Origin: Steroidobacter sp.
Lineage (GTDB): Bacteria > Pseudomonadota > Gammaproteobacteria > Steroidobacterales > Steroidobacteraceae
DNA length: 50,404 nt
Direction of reading: 5' to 3'
Assembly: GCF_016790065.1 (NCBI RefSeq)
Contig: NZ_JAEUPY010000565.1
Coordinates: 1 to 50,404, forward strand
The first letter of the stretch is position 1, and every line of letters begins with the position of its first letter. The translations under genes and the position numbers were made by a program. The notes below the pieces were generated by a model. It saw nothing but the letters and a program-made list of their open reading frames with translations, did not search any database and had not been told where the DNA came from. Below are positions 35,998 to 44,103 of the stretch, piece by piece.

Positions 35998-36527
35998 CAG
36001 GTGCGCGTCAGATGCGCGTCACGATTCTCGAACAACTTCTGATCGACGAAACCCGCCGTCTCAGGCCGGCCACGACCCAACATGACCTGTAAATACACCG
36101 GCTCGTTGGTTTCATTCACATAGCCATGAATCACGCCCGGCGGACAGGAAATCATTTCCCACTGCTGCAGCTCTTTGCTCAACCGCCGGCCCTCTTCATC
36201 TTCGATGAACACCACGCACCGGCCTTGCAGGACAAAGAATATTTCCTCGACCTCATGCGTATGCGGCGCGTTGCCCTGCCCCGGCGGCACCAACATGATG
36301 GACAGCGTGAAATTACCCGCCGGCACGATCTTGGCGTCATCGTGCTTACCCGACGCACCCGCGCCGACGAAGCGATGTTGCGCGCGACGATAGCCGTCGA
36401 TATTCGCATCGGAAAACGCGTTCCAATCCGGCGTCCGGTCGGCGAAGCGTGCGACGTAACGATCCATGATTTGCTCGAGCGAAACCCCGACCAACTCAGG
36501 CGGGCGAGGATGGCGGGCAATGGACAT
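35997..36527 (-). CDS. Cupin-domain protein
   Basis: A 176-residue protein with one cupin core. The metal-type motif 1 is PPGQGNAPHTHEVEEIFFVLQG (His, His, Glu ligands) and motif 2 is PPGVIHGYVN with the fourth ligand His. The N-terminal 60 residues (VGVSLEQIMDRYVARFADR) are extra. A metal-dependent dioxygenase, isomerase or decarboxylase role is possible, or a sensor. It is encoded nine bases after the FAD monooxygenase and overlaps the GGT-like gene, so it is probably part of the same catabolic step sequence. The specific reaction is not recognisable. Confidence 0.82.
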   Translation of the reverse strand: MSIARHPRPPELVGVSLEQIMDRYVARFADRTPDWNAFSDANIDGYRRAQHRFVGAGASGKHDDAKIVPAGNFTLSIMLVPPGQGNAPHTHEVEEIFFVLQGRCVVFIEDEEGRRLSKELQQWEMISCPPGVIHGYVNETNEPVYLQVMLGRGRPETAGFVDQKLFENRDAHLTRT

Positions 36528-36536
36528 GGGCTTTCC

Positions 36537-37769
36537 TCAAAGAGTGGCGTTGGCGTCGCGCAAGCTGTCGATCAAACAGGCGCGACGAATGAAAGCATCG
36601 TGCAACTCGGGATCGGCGGACTGACGGCGAATCCCATCCAGCTTACGTGCACGCTCCACCGGATCCTTCTCGCCCAGCGTCTGTTTGTTCTGAATGCTCT
36701 GCGCCTGCACGTAATCCACCTGCGCCTTGCGCCGCTGCCGCGTGTACTGATCGAATAATGGCTGTGCCTCGGCACCTTCGAACCAGATGGCTTGTAACTT
36801 GTCGGCGAGATTGATTGCGTCATGAATGCCGCCGTTCATACCCATGCCGCCCACAGGATTGTTCACGTGCGCCGAATCGCCGGCCAACAACACGCGGCCG
36901 TGATTGAACGTAGCCGCGACACGCTGATGCACTTTGTAGAGCGCGATGGTCGCGATTTCATAGCGGCCAGGCTTGGGACAAAACTTCTGCAATCGCGCTT
37001 CCACAGCTTCGGGCGAGAGCAGTTCCTCATCGGTTTGCTCCGGCAACGTCGGACTCACCGCACGCCACATCCCTTCACCGCTCGCGCCGCGCGCCTTGAA
37101 CAGATTCAACCATTCCTCGGGATCGGAGAAATAATTGCGATTGCTGAGCTCGGGTCGCAATCCGAAGAAGTCGAAGCGTGTATCGATTTTTAGGAAGCGC
37201 TCCGGCCAGGTGAAGCCTTCGAACTCGATGTCCACCAGCTTACGAATGGTGCTTCGGCCACCATCGCAGCCGACCAGATAGCGACCGGAAATGATTTCGC
37301 TGCCGCCATCGGGCGTGGTCACGGTGACGTCAACTTTGTCCGCGTCCTGCTCGACAGCGACGACGCGCGTCGACATGCGAATGTCTGCATCAGAATCGCT
37401 GGCCAAGCGATTGATCACGGAGCCGACGATCTTGTACTGCTCCCACTGCAATACATACGGATGCGCCGGCCGCTCCCGCATGGCTTCGATGTCGAAGCGC
37501 CCGATCAATTCGCCGGTGACGCGATCCAGATAATTGAATACAGGAGAGACGAGTCCCTGATCGAGGCCGTCTTCGAGCAGACCCAGCTCCTCGATCATGG
37601 CCACCGTAGGCGGATGACACGAAGCCGCGCGACAGTCGATCTCAGGCGCAGCCAGCGCCTCGATCAGAACGACCGGAATATTTCGCCGCCGAAGTGCGTA
37701 CGCCAGGATGGCGCCAATCGGCCCCGCACCGGCAATGATGACCCGATCTATAGCCCGAGCTGTGCCCAT
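36537..37769 (-). CDS. FAD-dependent aromatic monooxygenase (PHBH/MhpA class)
   Basis: 410 residues from the ATG at 37769 (a TTG at 37790 is also in frame). The flavin site starts VIIAGAGPIGAILAYALRR (GxGxxG). The DG motif is GRYLVGCDGGRSTIRK, and the GD motif is RVLLAGDSAHVNNPVGGMGMNGGIHDA. This is the class A flavoprotein hydroxylase plan, single-component and NAD(P)H-dependent. It may hydroxylate the aromatic acid released by the C-C hydrolase (anthranilate- or salicylate-like), which would explain the lack of anthranilate dioxygenase genes nearby; that is inference. It is the first gene of its operon, with candidate operator C about 48 bases upstream. Confidence 0.88.
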   Translation of the reverse strand: MGTARAIDRVIIAGAGPIGAILAYALRRRNIPVVLIEALAAPEIDCRAASCHPPTVAMIEELGLLEDGLDQGLVSPVFNYLDRVTGELIGRFDIEAMRERPAHPYVLQWEQYKIVGSVINRLASDSDADIRMSTRVVAVEQDADKVDVTVTTPDGGSEIISGRYLVGCDGGRSTIRKLVDIEFEGFTWPERFLKIDTRFDFFGLRPELSNRNYFSDPEEWLNLFKARGASGEGMWRAVSPTLPEQTDEELLSPEAVEARLQKFCPKPGRYEIATIALYKVHQRVAATFNHGRVLLAGDSAHVNNPVGGMGMNGGIHDAINLADKLQAIWFEGAEAQPLFDQYTRQRRKAQVDYVQAQSIQNKQTLGEKDPVERARKLDGIRRQSADPELHDAFIRRACLIDSLRDANATL

Positions 37770-37816
37770 GAACCGAACTTCCGCTGGCAATGAGCGGAGT
37801 GTAGCTCGGGATTGCT

Positions 37817-37843
37817 TTGTATGACAAACATAGAGTCATACAG
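37817..37843. promoter_or_regulatory. Candidate GntR operator, site C (upstream of the monooxygenase operon)
   Basis: TTGTATGAC (37817-37825) and GTCATACAG (37835-37843) form a 9-base inverted repeat with one mismatch, separated by nine bases. The left arm extends to TTGTATGACAA, identical to site B. It is correctly placed to control the monooxygenase-cupin-GGT operon. Confidence 0.65.
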
Positions 37844-37967
37844 TGATACTGCCGCTGCCTACAGCTTAGTGGTAGTAGCTTAGGTCCAAATTAGGATGGG
37901 ACGTAGATGCTCGCGCAGAGCGTGACGACAGGAGCCTCTGAGTGCTCGAACACACCTCAGTGTTTAG

Positions 37968-38119
37968 GCAGCGCCAGGGCGGGGGTCTCTCCCCCCGGCA
38001 GCTTCGACGTACAGGGACGTGCTAGTCGCAGCAGCGCTCAGCAGGGATGTGCGGCAAGCAGCGCAACGCGCTGCGGCCGTGCGCGGTGCCGGGAGGAGAG
38101 ATCCCCGCCCTGGCGCTGC
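37968..38119. repeat. Long inverted repeat: 33-bp arms around about 86 bp
   Basis: The left arm (37968-38000) begins GCAGCGCCAGGGCGGGG. The right arm (38087-38119) ends CCCCGCCCTGGCGCTGC and is its reverse complement over 33 bases with two mismatches. The enclosed segment holds a further perfect 7-bp hairpin, GCAGCGC-AAC-GCGCTGC (38058-38074). It lies in the 386-base gap between the monooxygenase start and the gntR stop, where no gene is supported. No clear target-site duplication flanks it. It may be a miniature inverted-repeat element, a structured RNA or a strong transcript-end structure. Confidence 0.7.
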
Positions 38120-38155
38120 AAGCCACCGACGCCTCTTCTCTGAATTCCGATTCTC

Positions 38156-38887
38156 TTACCCAGACCGCCGAACCCCAGCCGCACGAACAGGCACAGCCGT
38201 CGCCGCGGCCTGCTCTTCTTCCGCCTGCAACTTAGCGACGATAGCCCGACGCGCATTCGCTAGGTGATCGCCCATCGCCTTCGCAGCAGCATTCGCATTC
38301 CGCTCGACGATGGCTTCGATCAAGCGATCCCACTCATGGATGCCATCTTCCAACCGATGCGGCTCCGCCATCGATCGCATGCGCAGATAGTTCACTCGCG
38401 TCAGCAACTGCCGCGCCATGTCGGCAATCACCTTGCTGCCCGAGTTATTCAAAATGGTTTCGTAGAACTCGCCAGCCATGATGGCCAGCTCGCGCACGTC
38501 ACCCTTGTTGAGCACCTTGCGCAAATCCTTGTGAATGCGCACCAGCTTCTTGATCGCATTCTCGTCAGCCAGCGCGACGAAACGCTTCACCGCCAGCGTC
38601 TCGAGCATCTCTCGCATCAGATAAATATCTTCAGCATCTTTCGAAGAAACAATCGCCACCGTGATGTTGCGACGCTTGCCGACTTCGATCAGATTTTCCG
38701 CCTGCAGTTGTCGCAAGGCTTCGCGCACCGAGGTGCGGCTGACACCCAACGCCTCACACAGCTCACGTTCCACCAAGCGCATGCCAGGTGGATACAAGCC
38801 ACGGCTGATGGCGTTGCGGAGTTTGTCCAACGCGTGCTCACGCACCAGCGTGGGATTTTCAACGATGCGTAGATCCTGGTATTCCAA
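38156..38887 (-). CDS. GntR-family transcriptional regulator, FCD (FadR) subfamily
   Basis: A 243-residue regulator. The winged helix-turn-helix (about 15-80) contains GLYPPGMRLVERELCEALGVSRTSVREALRQL. The all-alpha FCD effector domain (about 85-220) has the acidic/His residues of a metal or carboxylate site in EFYETILNNSG and IHEWDRLIEAIVERNANAA. FCD regulators typically repress catabolic operons and release on binding an organic acid. It is encoded 31 bases after the aspartate-dehydrogenase-like gene on the same strand, so operator D may give autoregulation. The best candidate sites for it are the five TTGTATGAY sites in this island. Confidence 0.92.
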   Translation of the reverse strand: MEYQDLRIVENPTLVREHALDKLRNAISRGLYPPGMRLVERELCEALGVSRTSVREALRQLQAENLIEVGKRRNITVAIVSSKDAEDIYLMREMLETLAVKRFVALADENAIKKLVRIHKDLRKVLNKGDVRELAIMAGEFYETILNNSGSKVIADMARQLLTRVNYLRMRSMAEPHRLEDGIHEWDRLIEAIVERNANAAAKAMGDHLANARRAIVAKLQAEEEQAAATAVPVRAAGVRRSG

Positions 38888-38918
38888 GGCCGGTCCTCAA
38901 ACTAGCTTGCCGTTGATA

Positions 38919-39728
38919 TTACGCGAGCGTCGATCGCTGGCAGAGCCCGGAGATGGGGTAAGCGCCGCCGAGGCGGGCACATTGCACGATACTGTACGCC
39001 GTCAGCGCCGAGGTTTTCGGATTATCGGCGGCTGCACGCGCGAAAATATCGAACCGAAAATGTCCGAACGCGCCATGAGCCTCGATCCTGCCGAGCGGGT
39101 CGGTAACGTTGCGTGACGACACCAACCGCACCCGCGTGGCGTCCATTCCCAAGCCCACCAAGGCGATAGCCACACCCACGTTGACGTTCTTGGGATAAGC
39201 CAGCGCCGCGGCACGCGCCGAGCCGGCGAAAAACTCCCGCTCCGGCTCGGAATGATTCAGGTCGAGCACCTGCTCAGCCGCCGTGCCACGCCAGGCATGC
39301 GGTGGTTTGAACGAGGTGTAGGTCACTTCGTCCAAGCCCGCGAGCCGTGCGGCCAATAAACCATCGAGGCCGGCGATCGCGCCCGCCGGCAGCAGCGCTC
39401 TACCGCCGCCCTGTTCAGCATCGAGCAGTTCGTCTCTGAGCTCATCATCGGCGAGCGCGCCGACGGACGACACGATCACATCGATCCCCGCCCGCAGCAA
39501 CGGCACGACGAACTCCCGGACCGCCGAGTGGCCCGCACATTCCAAGACCACGCGCGGCCCCGCCGCGATCAAGGCCTGAACATCGTGAACCGCATGCGGC
39601 GCCTCGCGGCCCGGACGGACCAATACCGCCTGCATCGCGGCCGTCTCGCCCAGCTTCAATAATGCCGTCATGACCTCGCGCCCCATGGCGCCAAAGCCGA
39701 TCATGCCCAGCGGCAGATTACGTCGCAT
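38919..39728 (-). CDS. L-aspartate dehydrogenase-like NAD(P)-dependent oxidoreductase
   Basis: A 269-residue protein of the NadX/aspartate dehydrogenase family. The Rossmann start is LGMIGFGAMGREVMTALL, the middle has VVLECAGHSAVREFV and the C-terminal domain has AYPKNVNVGVAIALVGLG and the conserved His region GRIEAHGAFGHFRF. Family members oxidise L-aspartate to iminoaspartate for NAD synthesis, but no nadA/nadC is nearby and the gene stands in an aromatic-degradation island. A role in amine or imine handling in that pathway, or in cofactor supply, is possible. It is divergent from the acetaldehyde dehydrogenase across operator D, and gntR follows 31 bases downstream. Confidence 0.85.
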   Translation of the reverse strand: MRRNLPLGMIGFGAMGREVMTALLKLGETAAMQAVLVRPGREAPHAVHDVQALIAAGPRVVLECAGHSAVREFVVPLLRAGIDVIVSSVGALADDELRDELLDAEQGGGRALLPAGAIAGLDGLLAARLAGLDEVTYTSFKPPHAWRGTAAEQVLDLNHSEPEREFFAGSARAAALAYPKNVNVGVAIALVGLGMDATRVRLVSSRNVTDPLGRIEAHGAFGHFRFDIFARAAADNPKTSALTAYSIVQCARLGGAYPISGLCQRSTLA

Positions 39729-39771
39729 GGCCCTGCCCCACCGCCCCAGCGGCGGCCTGTATTTGATAATA

Positions 39772-39785
39772 TTGTATGATCATAC
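39772..39785. promoter_or_regulatory. Candidate GntR operator, site D (AspDH-gntR / acetaldehyde dehydrogenase)
   Basis: TTGTATGAT at 39772-39780 continues into a perfect 12-base palindrome, GTATGATCATAC (39774-39785). It is in the 93-base gap between the divergent AspDH-like and acetaldehyde dehydrogenase genes, so it could control both the lower pathway and gntR itself. Confidence 0.68.
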
Positions 39786-39821
39786 TACCTTAGTGACATC
39801 CCTTCACCCCGGACTCCAGCC

Positions 39822-40772
39822 ATGGCCCCGTCAGAGCGCGTCCCGGTAGCGATCATCGGCTCCGGCAACATCGGCACCGATCTGATGATCAAGATCCTGC
39901 GCACCAGCCGCACTTTGCGGATGGCGGCCATGGTCGGCGTGGATCCGCAATCCGAAGGCCTGGCTCGAGCGCAGCGACTTGGGGTCGCGACCACGGCCGC
40001 GGGCATCGACGGCTTTCTAGCCATGCCCGAGTTCAAAGAAGTGCGCTTGGTATTCGATGCCACCTCAGCGGCAGCTCACAAACACCACGACTCGGTACTG
40101 CGCGCACACGGTAAGAAGTTGATCGATCTAACGCCTGCGGCCGTCGGTCCGTTCGTGATTCCACCGGTCAATGGCGAGCAGCATCTCGGCGCCGCCAATC
40201 TAAACATGGTGACTTGCGGCGGCCAGGCAACCATTCCCATCGTCGCAGCGATCGGCAAAGTCGCGCCGGTGTTGTACGCCGAAATCGTCGCCTCCATCGC
40301 CAGCAAATCCGCCGGCCCGGGCACGCGAGCAAACATTGACGAGTTCACTGAGACCACGGCACGAGCCATCGAACAGGTAGGCGGGGCGCGGCACGGTAAG
40401 GCCATTATCGTGCTGAACCCCGCTGAGCCTCCGCTGGTCATGCGCGACACGGTGTACTGTCTCACCGCCCTTGCGGATGAGAGCGCCATCGCAGCCGCGG
40501 TTCAGAAGATGGTGGCCGAGGTACAGAGCTACGTGCCCGGTTATCGTTTGAAACAAAACGTCCAATTCGAGCGCGTCGGCCCCGGCGTGCAATTGCCGTT
40601 CGAAGGCGTGGACGCCTCGTTCGTCGGACTCAAAGTCAGCGTATTCCTGGAAGTGGAAGGCGCCGCACACTACTTGCCTGCATACGCGGGAAATCTGGAT
40701 ATCATGACGTCGGCCGCGCTACGAACTGCCGAGCGCGTGGCACTCAATCTCCGCGAGGAGATCGCTGCATGA
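39822..40772 (+). CDS. mhpF: Acetaldehyde dehydrogenase (acylating, CoA-dependent)
   Basis: A 316-residue enzyme that converts acetaldehyde, NAD and CoA to acetyl-CoA, working in complex with the aldolase through a channel. The NAD site is [19 protein letters not shown]. The catalytic cysteine is in [16 protein letters not shown]. Further MhpF/DmpF hallmarks are [11 protein letters not shown]-like [21 protein letters not shown] and [18 protein letters not shown] near the end. Its stop overlaps the aldolase start (ATGA). Together with the hydratase at 32 kb these genes complete the lower meta-cleavage pathway to pyruvate and acetyl-CoA. Confidence 0.95.
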   Translation: MAPSERVPVAIIGSGNIGTDLMIKILRTSRTLRMAAMVGVDPQSEGLARAQRLGVATTAAGIDGFLAMPEFKEVRLVFDATSAAAHKHHDSVLRAHGKKLIDLTPAAVGPFVIPPVNGEQHLGAANLNMVTCGGQATIPIVAAIGKVAPVLYAEIVASIASKSAGPGTRANIDEFTETTARAIEQVGGARHGKAIIVLNPAEPPLVMRDTVYCLTALADESAIAAAVQKMVAEVQSYVPGYRLKQNVQFERVGPGVQLPFEGVDASFVGLKVSVFLEVEGAAHYLPAYAGNLDIMTSAALRTAERVALNLREEIAA

Positions 40773-41800
40773 GCCCGACCAGTAAGCTCTACATTCAAGA
40801 TGTGACGTTACGCGATGGCATGCACGCCATCCGTCATCAATACAGCGTCGAACACGTCAAAGCGATTGCCAGAGCGCTGGATGAAGCACGCGTCGACGCC
40901 ATTGAAGTCGCGCATGGCGATGGCCTGGCTGGCTCCTCATTCAACTACGGTTTCGGCAAACACACCGACTGGGAATGGATCGAAGCCGTCGCCAGCGTCA
41001 TCAAACACGCCAAGCTCACGACGTTGCTGTTGCCCGGCATCGGCACCGTTCACGACTTGCGACACGCGTTCGATCTCGGGGTGCGCTCGGTGCGCATCGC
41101 CACACATTGCACTGAAGCCGACGTTTCTCAGCAGCACATCGAATACGCACGCAACCTGGGCATGGATGTGTCTGGCTTCTTGATGATGAGTCACATGAGC
41201 CCGCCTGAGCAGCTCGCCGCGCAAGCGAAGCTGATGGAAAGCTACGGCGCGCATTGTGTGTATGTGACTGACTCGGGTGGCGCGATGACGATGGATGACA
41301 CCGCCGCTCGCTTCCAAGCTTACGATCGCGTGCTCAAGCCCGAGACCGAACGAGGCATTCACGCGCATCACAATCTCAGCTTAGGCGTTGCGAATTCCAT
41401 TCTCGCCGTGAAGAACGGCGCGATCCGCGTGGACGCCAGCCTTGCCGGCATGGGCGCAGGCGCAGGTAATGCGCCGTTGGAAGTGTTCATTGCCGCCGCC
41501 GACGTCTACGGATGGCAGCATGGTTGCGACCTGTTCAAGCTGATGGACGCGGCGGAGGACTTGGTTCGCCCGTTACAAGATCGACCGGTGCGCGTCGATC
41601 GCGAGACGCTGACGCTCGGCTATGCCGGCGTTTATTCCTCGTTCTTACGCCACGCCGAGAAAGCGGCGGCGACTTATGGGCTCGATACCCGCACTATCCT
41701 GGTCGAGCTCGGCCGGCGCCGCATGGTCGGCGGCCAGGAAGACATGATCACCGACGTCGCGCTCGATCTAGTACGCGCACGCGACCAACTTGCTTCGTAA
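40769..41800 (+). CDS. mhpE: 4-hydroxy-2-oxovalerate aldolase
   Basis: A 343-residue class II aldolase of the HMG-CoA lyase-like TIM-barrel family, splitting 4-hydroxy-2-oxovalerate to pyruvate and acetaldehyde. The start [18 protein letters not shown] carries the metal/catalytic Asp and His. Further motifs are [23 protein letters not shown] and the metal-site [29 protein letters not shown] and the C-terminal DmpG-type communication domain complete the match. It overlaps the dehydrogenase gene by four bases, as is usual for this channelling pair. Confidence 0.95.
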   Translation: MSPTSKLYIQDVTLRDGMHAIRHQYSVEHVKAIARALDEARVDAIEVAHGDGLAGSSFNYGFGKHTDWEWIEAVASVIKHAKLTTLLLPGIGTVHDLRHAFDLGVRSVRIATHCTEADVSQQHIEYARNLGMDVSGFLMMSHMSPPEQLAAQAKLMESYGAHCVYVTDSGGAMTMDDTAARFQAYDRVLKPETERGIHAHHNLSLGVANSILAVKNGAIRVDASLAGMGAGAGNAPLEVFIAAADVYGWQHGCDLFKLMDAAEDLVRPLQDRPVRVDRETLTLGYAGVYSSFLRHAEKAAATYGLDTRTILVELGRRRMVGGQEDMITDVALDLVRARDQLAS

Positions 41801-41831
41801 ATAAATCTGACCCCTTTTTCCGAGATTCCTC

Positions 41832-42683
41832 ATGGCCGCCCATCCGAAGCCCGCCGTTCCGCCCAGCCAGAGCTACCAGACGCTTACCGCCGACCGGCTC
41901 ACGCCGACCATCGGTGCCATCATCTCGGGCATCGATCTGAGCAAGCCACTGAGCACTCAGCAGCTGGCCGACCTGAATCAGGCCATCGCCGATCATCAGG
42001 TGATTTTCTTCCGTAATCAGCAGCTCGATCCGCCGTCGTTAAAGCGCGTCGGTCAGTATTTTGGCGAGCTGCAGATCCACGCGTTGCAGGGCCTGCCGGA
42101 TCATCCCGAAGTGCGCAAGCTACAGGCGGACGCGAATTCCAAACACGTGGCTGGCGAGGAATGGCACACCGACATGTCGTGCGCCACGATTCCTCCGATG
42201 GGCAGCATTCTTTATTTGCACACCCTGCCGACGATGGGCGGCGACACGATATTCGCGAGCATGTACGCCGCGTATGACGCGCTCTCGGATCGGATGAAGG
42301 CTTATCTCGAAGGCCTGACCGCTACTCACGACGGCAAGCTCGCCTTCGGCCGCTTCAATCCGGACGGCAAGTACCCGGTCGCCGTGCATCCGGTGATTCG
42401 CACCCATCCGGCAACGGGCCGCAAAGTGCTGTACGTGAACAAAGGCTTCACCGCCCGCATCAACGAAGTGCCCGAGGCCGAGAGCGCAGCGCTGCTGCAG
42501 TTCCTGTTCCATCACTGCGAGAACGCCTACTTCCAGGTGCGCTTCCGTTGGGAGCCGCACTCGGTCGCGTTCTGGGACAACCGCTGCACTCAGCACCTGG
42601 CCATCTGGGACTACTACCCGCAGTTGCGCTCAGGCTTCCGCGTGCAGATCGCCGACAAGGGCGGGCCGAAAGAGTCGGCGTAG
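41832..42683 (+). CDS. TauD/TfdA-family 2-oxoglutarate-dependent dioxygenase
   Basis: A 283-residue non-haem iron(II) dioxygenase. The iron-binding facial triad is the HxD of EWHTDMSCATIPP and the distal His in RCTQHLAIWDYY. The 2-oxoglutarate-binding Arg follows in LRSGFRVQI. The start GAIISGIDLSKPLS is typical of TauD/TfdA/AtsK enzymes, which oxidise taurine, alkyl sulfates or aryloxyacetates next to a heteroatom. The substrate cannot be told from the sequence. It lies 31 bases after the aldolase and is followed by an intrinsic terminator, so it is the last gene of that operon. Confidence 0.9.
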   Translation: MAAHPKPAVPPSQSYQTLTADRLTPTIGAIISGIDLSKPLSTQQLADLNQAIADHQVIFFRNQQLDPPSLKRVGQYFGELQIHALQGLPDHPEVRKLQADANSKHVAGEEWHTDMSCATIPPMGSILYLHTLPTMGGDTIFASMYAAYDALSDRMKAYLEGLTATHDGKLAFGRFNPDGKYPVAVHPVIRTHPATGRKVLYVNKGFTARINEVPEAESAALLQFLFHHCENAYFQVRFRWEPHSVAFWDNRCTQHLAIWDYYPQLRSGFRVQIADKGGPKESA

Positions 42684-42706
42684 TCGACGCGAGGTAATGT
42701 TTGTTG

Positions 42707-42741
42707 AGGCCCGGGGTCGTTATGACCTCGGGCCTTTTTTT
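42707..42741 (+). terminator. Intrinsic terminator after the TauD/TfdA gene
   Basis: AGGCCCGGGGTC and GACCTCGGGCCT pair around GTTAT with one mismatch and are followed by seven T's. It ends the acetaldehyde dehydrogenase-aldolase-TauD operon, and also lies five bases beyond the stop of the convergent MFS gene. Confidence 0.88.
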
Positions 42742-42745
42742 ATGC

Positions 42746-44029
42746 TCAGGTGACGGAGATGGGGCCGCCGCGAGCGCGCTCGCCGTACGGACGGAGCGCT
42801 AGTACCAACACGATGGCGAGCACGCACAGAGGCACGCCGAGGGCGAGAATGGATTTGTATGAGCCGGTGTAGTCGTACACGGCGCCGAATGCGAGCGGGC
42901 TGAGGCTCATCGCCACCATCACTGCCGAGAACATGGCACCGAAGATCTGCGCGAAGTTCTTCAAGCCGAAGTAGCGGCTGGTGAGATAGGCGAGCATGTC
43001 CACCTCGGCACCTAGGCTCAAGCCGAGCAGGATGGCCGCGACGGTGAACACCCAAATCGGCAGCGGCGCGGACAGCAGCCCCAAGCCGATCGCCGACAGC
43101 GAGAAGAACACGAACGCGATCCGACGCGCGTCGTATCGATCGACCAGGAAGCCGATCAACAGCCGGCCGCCGAATGCAGACCAACCGAACGCCGACGCCA
43201 ACCACGACGCCTGTGCGACCGGCACGCCGCGATCCTGAAGCATGGGCACCATGTGCGGGATCAATCCATACAACACGAACGCCAGGCCGGCGAAGATGGT
43301 GATCAGACTCCAGAAGTCACGCCGTCGCATGGCCTCGGCCAGCGAATCTCCTGTCGCCACCGGATGCGCAGCTGGCTCGTCGGATACCGCGCCGTCCGGA
43401 TGCAAGCCGAGCGACTGCGGCTTCTCGTGCAATAGAAACAAAATCATCGGCAGCGTAAACAGCAACATGATCAAGCCGAGCCCGAAGTAACCGCCGCGCC
43501 AACCGTAGTGCGCCACCAGCCATGACGTGATCAACGGCACATAGCCGAAGCCGAGACCAGTGCCACTGCCGGCAATGCCAATCGCCAAGCCGCGACGGCG
43601 ATCGAACCAAGCGGTGAGCACTCGCATGTAGGGCACGCTGTTGGTGCCGACGGCAATCGTCCCCATCGCCACGTACAGCGCGATGAACTGCCAGTAGTTC
43701 TGGATCATCGACGCCGCCAGAAAACACAGCCCGAAGATGATGACCGAGGGCACCAGCACCTGCTTCACGCCGAAGCGGTCGACGAGCTTGCCCATCAACG
43801 GCAGCGAGATGGCCGTACACAACATCATCACCGACACGGCGGCACTGATGGCCGTGCGACTCCAGCCGAACTCCTCGCCGATCGGACCGCCCAACAGAAA
43901 CAACGAGGACAGTCCGAAAGCCGCCGGCCCGGTGGAGATGCCGAGCAAGCACACCACGACGGTGAGCCAGCCGCGATAAAACACCGGTTCGGAGCGGGCC
44001 GCCTGCATTTGGGATAGGGATTCAGCCAT
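42746..44029 (-). CDS. Major facilitator superfamily transporter
   Basis: 427 residues from the ATG at 44029, with about 12 hydrophobic helices and a central hydrophilic loop (HPDGAVSDEPAAHPVATGDS). The cytoplasmic loop 2-3 signature is present as LPLMGKLVDRFGVKQVL, and a second-half counterpart is GRLLIGFLVDRYDARRI. The pattern (FYRGWLTVVVCLLG at the start) resembles the monocarboxylate/oxalate-formate antiporter branch. It is a likely inner-membrane uptake or export system for a pathway acid. The frame is open to 44074, but that start would lie inside the terminator that follows the TonB receptor gene, which supports the shorter form. Confidence 0.9.
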   Translation of the reverse strand: MAESLSQMQAARSEPVFYRGWLTVVVCLLGISTGPAAFGLSSLFLLGGPIGEEFGWSRTAISAAVSVMMLCTAISLPLMGKLVDRFGVKQVLVPSVIIFGLCFLAASMIQNYWQFIALYVAMGTIAVGTNSVPYMRVLTAWFDRRRGLAIGIAGSGTGLGFGYVPLITSWLVAHYGWRGGYFGLGLIMLLFTLPMILFLLHEKPQSLGLHPDGAVSDEPAAHPVATGDSLAEAMRRRDFWSLITIFAGLAFVLYGLIPHMVPMLQDRGVPVAQASWLASAFGWSAFGGRLLIGFLVDRYDARRIAFVFFSLSAIGLGLLSAPLPIWVFTVAAILLGLSLGAEVDMLAYLTSRYFGLKNFAQIFGAMFSAVMVAMSLSPLAFGAVYDYTGSYKSILALGVPLCVLAIVLVLALRPYGERARGGPISVT

Positions 44030-44050
44030 AGAGATCGCGCATCGAGGGAT

Positions 44051-44087
44051 AAACAAAATGCGGCCGTCCCGCAAGGCAGACGGCCGC
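44051..44087 (-). terminator. Intrinsic terminator after the TonB receptor gene
   Basis: On the minus strand, GCGGCCGTC (44087-44079) and GACGGCCGC (44068-44060) form a perfect 9-bp stem around a 10-base loop, followed by ATTTTGTTT (44059-44051). It lies 17 bases past the receptor stop and separates it from the co-directional MFS gene. Confidence 0.87.
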
Positions 44088-44103
44088 CATCGTCACACGA
44101 CGA

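Noticed and set aside
37968-38119. The long inverted repeat as a complete insertion sequence
   Set aside because: There is no transposase frame between the arms and no visible target duplication, so only a repeat or possible miniature element is called.
42855-42863. TTGTATGAG as a sixth GntR site
   Set aside because: It lies inside the MFS coding sequence, differs at the last position and has no dyad partner; probably chance.
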